This document shows positions 7,240 through 11,021 of a DNA stretch of 11,021 nt, one piece after another (position 1 is the first letter of the stretch; each line of letters opens with the position of its first letter). Origin of the DNA: Phycisphaeraceae bacterium (GTDB lineage Bacteria; Planctomycetota; Phycisphaerae; Phycisphaerales; Phycisphaeraceae); contig SKPT01000205.1 in assembly GCA_007119405.1 (NCBI GenBank), positions 1 through 11,021 of the forward strand, in the 5' to 3' direction. The notes under the pieces were generated by a model. That model was not told the origin of the DNA. It did no database searches and was given only the letters and a program-made list of their open reading frames with translations. The position numbers were made by a program, and so were the translations under genes.

Positions 7240-8409
7240 TCACGCGGCGCGACGACGGCGCATCAGCGCGATCGCCCCGGCCGCGGCCAGCAGCGCCAGG
7301 CTGCCCGGCTCGGGCACCGCCGCGGTGTCGTCGCCCACGAGCAACTGGACGAACGGGGCCACGTCACCCGTGTCTAACGCGCCGTCTTCGTTGATGTCGC
7401 CGGCGGCGATCATCGTCGCCTCGTCCACGCCGAACTGGCTCTGGTAAGCCTCCGGATCCGTCAGCGCCAGCACGAACGGGGCCACGTCCCCGGTGTCCAC
7501 CACGCCGTCGAAGTTCATGTCGCCCACCAGGACCTCGTCGTCCGCCTCCTCCAGCGAAACGCTGAAGTGGCTGAACTCACCCGTGTTGGAGCGCGAGCCG
7601 AAGCCGGCGAAGTTGAAGGTTGCGTTGTCGAACACGTTGATGTCCACCAGTTCTCCCTCGCCGGGGCCCACGCCCTCACCGAAACCGTCGCGGAACTCGA
7701 CGGTCTCCAAATCCAGATCCTGGCCGTTGAGCGAGAGGCTCAGGACCTGCCCCGTGTTGGTGTCCACGGAGTAACTTAGCTCGTCGACCTCGTTGAGGTC
7801 GAAGTCATCCAGGGCCACGTAGCCGAAGTTGTCCTGGCTTCCGCCCACGCCGAGACTTGCGATGAGAAACGCCTCATTGCCGCCGGGGGGGCCGCCCTGG
7901 GGCGTATTCATGGTCGTGCCGATGCCGAAGCCGAAGAAATCGTCCCCGGCCCCGTCGAAGTTGGCGGGGCTGGTCTCCTCGTGCCAGTCGCGGAAGAAGC
8001 CGAGGTACCAGCCGCGGTCGGCGCGCGGGAAGAGCCCGCCGTCGGAGCGGAACCGGCCGGAGATGGTCAGCACGCCGCTGGGGTCGCCGATGTCGACCTG
8101 CCCGCCCATGCCGAAGAAGAAATCGCCGTCGCCGGGCAGGGTCACCGCCCAGCCCTCGGGCTCGCTCAGATCGGTCACGAACAGGCCGTCACCCTGGGCC
8201 TCGTAGTTGCCCGCCACGCCCCAGCGCACGTCGTTGGGGTTGGCGCCGTCCGGTTCGAGGCCGGAGAACAAGGGGCCGGGGTCATCCTCGCCCACTTCCA
8301 GGTTCGCCGCATTGCTGAACCCGTCCTCGACGAGCAGTTGCGTATCGGCGGTCGCCTGACCGGCCAGCAAGGCCACGCCGATCCCCAGAGGCCAGATGAT
8401 CCGAGACAT
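7240..8409 (-). CDS. Secreted protein with dockerin-like repeat pair and PEP-CTERM tail
   Basis: 389 residues. The start ATG at 8409 has an excellent ribosome site (AAAGGAGG, 6 nt away). Signal peptide MSRIIWPLGIGVALLAGQATA. Residues ~25-290 form a Gly/Asp-rich, beta-rich region (LTISGRFRSDGGLF, WYLGFFRDWHEE, LSYSVDTNTGQVLSLSLNG) that looks like a concanavalin/LamG-type jellyroll, often carbohydrate-binding; this is inferred. Two dockerin-type calcium loops follow 41 residues apart: DMNFDGVVDTGD from D297 and DINEDGALDTGD from D338, each followed by VAPFV. The C-terminus is PEP-CTERM: VPEPGS from residue 365, hydrophobic LALLAAAGAIALM, then RRRR. In planctomycetes such dockerin-like modules are common without a classical cellulosome, so a cohesin partner should not be assumed. 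It is probably exported and exosortase-sorted, and has its own promoter (8785-8813), long leader and terminator. Confidence 0.9.
   Translation of the reverse strand: MSRIIWPLGIGVALLAGQATADTQLLVEDGFSNAANLEVGEDDPGPLFSGLEPDGANPNDVRWGVAGNYEAQGDGLFVTDLSEPEGWAVTLPGDGDFFFGMGGQVDIGDPSGVLTISGRFRSDGGLFPRADRGWYLGFFRDWHEETSPANFDGAGDDFFGFGIGTTMNTPQGGPPGGNEAFLIASLGVGGSQDNFGYVALDDFDLNEVDELSYSVDTNTGQVLSLSLNGQDLDLETVEFRDGFGEGVGPGEGELVDINVFDNATFNFAGFGSRSNTGEFSHFSVSLEEADDEVLVGDMNFDGVVDTGDVAPFVLALTDPEAYQSQFGVDEATMIAAGDINEDGALDTGDVAPFVQLLVGDDTAAVPEPGSLALLAAAGAIALMRRRRAA
7349..7497 (-). repeat. Intragenic direct repeat encoding the two dockerin-like loops
   Basis: The 26-bp segments at 7349-7374 and 7472-7497 match at 24 of 26 positions and are 123 bp (41 codons) apart. 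They encode the D-T-G-D-V-A-P-F-V parts of the two calcium-loop modules, so the second module probably arose by an internal 123-bp duplication. Confidence 0.75.
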
Positions 8410-8778
8410 GACATTCCTCCTTTTTCCCGTGAGACACTGTGCTGCGCCGCCCTTCAGAGCGGCTGATGAACGATCCGTCTCCCCGCCATCGTGTTGCCTT
8501 CAATGGAGGCTGCGGGACCGGCTTGACCCCGCAGCCCCCCAGGAGGGCCCATCACCGGATGCCCAGCGGCCGGAACACGCCAGCCAACGCCAGCGACATC
8601 CACCGATGAGCTGGTAGCGCCGGATTGAGGCTCTTTCGACGGCTCGAATCCCAGACATGGCGTGATCTCCCCTGGCCATGAACGTCGGCCTCCCCCGCCA
8701 TCCGATCCGCCTGGGGCTCGCCCGGGGCGCTGGGACCTGGCATTTGGCGGGGCCGGCCGTCCGCGGCGCCATACTCGG
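8410..8778 (-). promoter_or_regulatory. Long, stem-loop-rich 5' leader of the dockerin/PEP-CTERM gene
   Basis: From the predicted start near 8778 to the ATG at 8409 the transcript would carry about 370 nt without a convincing gene. Stem-loops seen: 8446-8463 (GCCGCUC/GGGCGGC, 7 pairs with one G-U, UGAA loop); 8508-8536 (perfect 9-bp GGCTGCGGG/CCCGCAGCC, 11-nt loop); 8590-8614 (CCAGC/GCTGG enclosing CATC/GATG, 4-nt loop); 8622-8651 (GGATT/AATCC enclosing GAG/CTC). The short minus-strand frames here are Arg/Ser/Pro-rich and unconvincing. It matches no riboswitch class I can name. It may be a regulatory leader, or a transcribed spacer whose GC richness makes stems cheap. Confidence 0.4.
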
Positions 8779-8784
8779 AGGATC

Positions 8785-8813
8785 ACGATACCACATGCCT
8801 TACCAAAGTTCAA
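8785..8813 (-). promoter_or_regulatory. Promoter for the 7240-8409 gene
   Basis: On the minus strand: -35 TTGAAC (8813-8808), 17-bp spacer, -10 TATCGT (8790-8785) preceded by TGG, an extended -10. Two ACTTTGG copies flank the -35 hexamer. The predicted start near 8778 lies about 370 nt from the ATG. Confidence 0.55.
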
Positions 8814-8827
8814 GTTTTTTCCAAAGT
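8803..8827. repeat. Direct repeat CCAAAGT x2, 18-bp spacing, candidate operator
   Basis: CCAAAGT at 8803-8809 and 8821-8827, exactly 18 bp apart, lying on either side of and partly over the -35 of the minus-strand promoter. On the minus strand the copies read ACTTTGG. The core and spacing match the TTTGGT pair at 1093-1116. Confidence 0.5.
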
Positions 8828-8941
8828 ATCCGAATCCGTGCGCGTCCGGGCGGCGTGGCGGGCTCCGAGGTGCGGCGCAGTCTGCGCCCCCCCCGCTGTC
8901 GCGGGCGGCCTGCGCTCGCGGCGCCACCTGGCGGATCCCCC

Positions 8942-8970
8942 TTGACAACCAAAAGAGGGAAGAGTAAATT
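8942..8970 (+). promoter_or_regulatory. Promoter for the pseudopilin-like gene at 9095
   Basis: Perfect -35 TTGACA (8942-8947), 17-bp spacer, -10 TAAATT (8965-8970). The predicted start near 8977 gives a leader of about 118 nt. It lies back to back with the minus-strand promoter at 8785-8813. The 128 bp between the two -35 elements hold only a small imperfect palindrome (GGCGCA/TGCGCC, 8874-8888). Confidence 0.65.
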
Positions 8971-8977
8971 TTGGTTG
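8946..8977. promoter_or_regulatory. Inverted repeat over the promoter core, candidate operator
   Basis: Perfect 9-bp arms CAACCAAAA (8946-8954) and TTTTGGTTG (8969-8977) with a 14-bp spacer. The pair spans from the -35 through the -10 to the predicted start, a position typical of repressor binding. The arms contain the same CCAAA/TTTGG core as the direct repeats at the other two promoters. Confidence 0.5.
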
Positions 8978-9094
8978 AAGTGGCGTCTCCACCGGCCGTG
9001 CCGTCGATTCCGGCGGCGGCCGGCGCGAGGATGATCCCCCTCGGATCCCTCTGATGGACCTGTCAACGCTGGTTGCCGAAACGAGGAGCCCGTC

Positions 9095-9865
9095 ATGTCC
9101 CGCACCCACCGCTGCGGCTTCACCCTGATCGAACTGCTGGTCGTGATCAGCATCATCGCCCTGCTGATCTCCCTGCTGTTGCCTGCCTTGTCCGCCGCTC
9201 GCGACACGGCACGCACGATGCAATGCCAGACCAACGCGCGACAGCTTGGCATGGCCAACATGATGTATGCCGACGACCACAAGGGCCACTGGCACGGCAA
9301 AGGACCGACCGCCTGGGACGCGGCCGTGGCGCCCTACCTCGGCGTGCCGCTGGGTGAGGAGCAGATGCTTTGGAGCAACCTGCCCGATGGCACCCGGATG
9401 CCGGTGCTCAAATCGCCGCTCGATCCGGGCGATGAGACGGTCGAGCGCGGCATCCAGCGCCGTTCCTACATGCTCAACCTGGGCAACGGGCCGGAGGATG
9501 GCCGGGATCTGCCGGCGCGTCCCGAGGATTTCGAGCCCGGCGTCGCCAGCACCGGCCGGGCGACGCCCAGCGATACCGTGGCGATGGGCTCCTATTTCAG
9601 GCCGCTGGAAGAAGGCCAGTGGGGTGCGGGCGAGGCGACCATGGGGGAGGTCAACGGCAGCGCCACCGTCGAATGGCACTTCTCGAACCAGTATCCCAAC
9701 TGGATCCTCGAGATCTGGGGCCTGCCAAACCCCTACGGCACACACCCGAACCGCCCCGGCCACCGAACCTGGCTTTTCTTTGACGGCCACGTCGTCGTCG
9801 CCGAAGCCACGGACGAGTTCCGCGCCCGGCACACGCGCTACAACAGGACGCCGCACCTGGATTGA
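9095..9865 (+). CDS. Pseudopilin-like protein with prepilin N-terminal cleavage/methylation domain
   Basis: 256 residues. The ATG at 9095 has GAGGAG 6 nt upstream. After a short basic leader (MSRTHRCG) comes the class III signal G8|F9-TLIE, with Glu at +5, then a hydrophobic helix ([19 protein letters not shown]) and [19 protein letters not shown]. This is the standard start of type II secretion / type IV-like pseudopilins, cleaved after Gly8 by a prepilin peptidase. The C-terminal part has [13 protein letters not shown], resembling the 'H-X9-DG' ending of the large planctomycete DUF1559-like family, but the His is not at the usual spacing, so it is a divergent member. Planctomycetes carry many such genes beside secreted or sugar-related genes; their role is not settled. 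The gene is divergent from the dockerin gene and convergent with the gene at 9900 across a 34-bp gap in which I see no clear terminator. Confidence 0.88.
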   Translation: MSRTHRCGFTLIELLVVISIIALLISLLLPALSAARDTARTMQCQTNARQLGMANMMYADDHKGHWHGKGPTAWDAAVAPYLGVPLGEEQMLWSNLPDGTRMPVLKSPLDPGDETVERGIQRRSYMLNLGNGPEDGRDLPARPEDFEPGVASTGRATPSDTVAMGSYFRPLEEGQWGAGEATMGEVNGSATVEWHFSNQYPNWILEIWGLPNPYGTHPNRPGHRTWLFFDGHVVVAEATDEFRARHTRYNRTPHLD

Positions 9866-9899
9866 TGGTTGGCCCGCGTGCGCTCGGGGGGATCGGTTA

Positions 9900-11021
9900 T
9901 CACTGGCCCTCCGGCCGCCAGCGGTACATCAGCGATTTGCCCCGGTAGTTTTCCTCGACGAGGATGATGTATTCGCCGTTGTCGCGGCGGTGGGCGGCGA
10001 TGCCGGTGAGCAGGTCGATCCAGCCGGTGGCCTCGACGCCGCCGACCTCGGGGCCGGGCTCGAGCACGCCGACCTCCTGGCCATCGGACATGCGGTTGAT
10101 CCATATCCGGCCGCGTTCTTGCCAGCCACCGGTGAACACGAAGTCGCCGGCCGCGGCCATGGTCCCGGCCTTGTCGCCGGCGCCGGGGGTGAAGCGGACC
10201 GGGTCATCATCGTTGCCGGCGAGGTAGCCGTGGTAGATGAACACCTCGTCGAGGTGCCGCATGTTCTGTCCCTGCTCGGCCACGACGAGGATGTCGCGCT
10301 GGCGGTCGTACCAGACGCGGGCCGGCTGCTGCACGGGCTCGGGCACGTCCATCCTGGTGACGGCGTCGGCGCTGTAGATCGGGTTGCCGTGCTCATCCAG
10401 GCCCTGAAAGTGATAGCGGAAGAAGCCGTAGGGCATCCAGATGTCGCCGGCGGTGTCGACCCAGAACGGCCCGGGCCGCACCAGCTCGGTGTTGGGCCTG
10501 TATTCGGACGCGTCGTACTGCCCGTCGCCGGCCAGGTCGCGCCAGATGAACGTCCCCTCGGGCCGGTCCGGCGGCCAGCTCAGCGTGGTGCGGTACAGCG
10601 GGCCGTCCCACTGCATGATGAGCCCTGAGGGTACGGCGATCTCGCCGTCCCATCGGAAGATGTTGATGAAGTTGCTCGCGAACATGCCCCCGACGAACAT
10701 GAAGCGCTCGCCTTCGAGGTAGACGATCTGTGGCGAGGTCAGGCCGTGCTCGCCCTGCTGTTTGACGAACGTCAGGCCGCGCGGGTCGTCGGGCCAGGTC
10801 TGCCGGTCGAGCGTGTAATGGGTCCAGTTCGCTTCGCTGCCGGGCTCGGTGCGGCCGTAGTCCATCTCGAAGCGTTCCTGGATGCCCCAGATCGTTCTGG
10901 CGTCGTTGCTCGGATCGGGGTACGCCAGATCGCAGAAGAACAGGCCGTAGATCTCCCAGTTCAGCTCACCGTCGAGGGTCAGCGAGCGGATGACGGTGCC
11001 CATCTCGCTGATGCCGACGTA
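9900..11021 (-). CDS. Beta-propeller-like protein, paralogue of the 3059-5002 product, N-terminus outside window
   Basis: The frame is open from the right edge (first residues YVGISEMGTVIRSL) to a TGA at 9902-9900, followed in frame by TAA, a tandem stop. An internal ATG lies at 11003, but the codons before it align with the paralogue (LYVANNGY... against YVGISEMG...), so the true start is beyond the window. Shared motifs with the 3059-5002 product: DGEMKWQLLGVFF / DGELNWEIYGLFF; IWTDQAGDGQVHADE / IWRDLAGDGQYDASE, an EF-hand-like loop encoded at 10503-10538; and YLIIVEENRYGKNLVYEF / YIILVEENYRGKSLMYRW near the C-terminus. It ends RWRPEGQ with no PEP-CTERM tail, so after export (signal not visible here) it would be released or retained differently from its paralogue. 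Function unknown. Confidence 0.88.
   Translation of the reverse strand, partial: YVGISEMGTVIRSLTLDGELNWEIYGLFFCDLAYPDPSNDARTIWGIQERFEMDYGRTEPGSEANWTHYTLDRQTWPDDPRGLTFVKQQGEHGLTSPQIVYLEGERFMFVGGMFASNFINIFRWDGEIAVPSGLIMQWDGPLYRTTLSWPPDRPEGTFIWRDLAGDGQYDASEYRPNTELVRPGPFWVDTAGDIWMPYGFFRYHFQGLDEHGNPIYSADAVTRMDVPEPVQQPARVWYDRQRDILVVAEQGQNMRHLDEVFIYHGYLAGNDDDPVRFTPGAGDKAGTMAAAGDFVFTGGWQERGRIWINRMSDGQEVGVLEPGPEVGGVEATGWIDLLTGIAAHRRDNGEYIILVEENYRGKSLMYRWRPEGQ

Noticed and set aside
5038..7377. Very long plus-strand open frame (779 codons) antisense to the glycosidase-like gene
   Set aside because: Its translation is Arg/His/Pro/Ala-rich with no domain, signal or ribosome site. The opposite strand has clear motifs, a Shine-Dalgarno site and a closing beta-domain. 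Long antisense frames are expected at this GC content.
8622..8651. tRNA-like T-arm (GGCTCGAATCC) or a c-di-GMP-I-like motif in the leader
   Set aside because: The T-loop lacks the TTC of tRNAs and no acceptor or anticodon arm fits. The conserved core of the c-di-GMP-I aptamer is absent.
8454..8948. Overlapping short minus-strand frames between the two divergent genes (also 8500-8796 and 8552-8743)
   Set aside because: No ribosome site or domain that I can see, and low-complexity Arg/Ser/Pro/Gly composition. The longest runs across both the predicted promoter and the stem-loops.
9866..9899. Bidirectional terminator between the convergent genes at 9865 and 9900
   Set aside because: Only a 4-bp CCCG/CGGG pairing with no U tract is visible.

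Overview
The window looks like a piece of a GC-rich (roughly two-thirds G+C by eye) chromosome from a planctomycete, most likely of the Phycisphaerae type. Evidence: two PEP-CTERM tails (VPEP, a hydrophobic stretch, then an Arg cluster), a dockerin-like Asp/Gly repeat pair fused to one of them, a pseudopilin-like 'prepilin N-terminal' protein, and a membrane protein resembling the DUF6785 family. I recognise no tRNA, rRNA, CRISPR array or insertion sequence.

Layout. 1-1016 (minus): N-terminal part of a DUF6785-like multi-pass membrane protein, running off the left edge. 1017-1236: divergent intergenic region with a strong plus-strand promoter and an upstream direct repeat. 1237-3057 and 3059-5002 (plus): a tightly coupled pair encoding a secreted TIM-barrel, glycosidase-like protein and a secreted beta-propeller-like PEP-CTERM protein with an EF-hand-like loop. 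4984-7101 (minus): a large glycoside-hydrolase-like protein without a signal peptide (DUF6259-like), overlapping the PEP-CTERM gene tail-to-tail by 19 bp. 7182-7214: a strong terminator for the next minus-strand gene. 7240-8409 (minus): a secreted dockerin-like plus PEP-CTERM protein. 8410-9094: a 685-bp gene-free divergent region with two good back-to-back promoters and a long leader rich in stem-loops. 9095-9865 (plus): a pseudopilin-like protein. 9900-11021 (minus): a paralogue of the 3059-5002 protein, lacking a PEP-CTERM tail and cut by the right edge.

How it may work together (inference): the set resembles a carbohydrate-handling or surface-glycan locus. It has two putative glycosidases (one exported, one apparently cytoplasmic), a possible transporter-like membrane protein, and several exported or surface-sorted proteins. 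The most notable non-coding signal is a TTTGG/CCAAA motif. It occurs twice at each of three predicted promoters (1093-1116, 8803-8827, 8946-8977), twice as direct repeats with exactly 18-bp start-to-start spacing and once as an inverted repeat. This suggests one regulator for the whole locus. All family assignments rest on reading the sequence and on memory; no database search was run.
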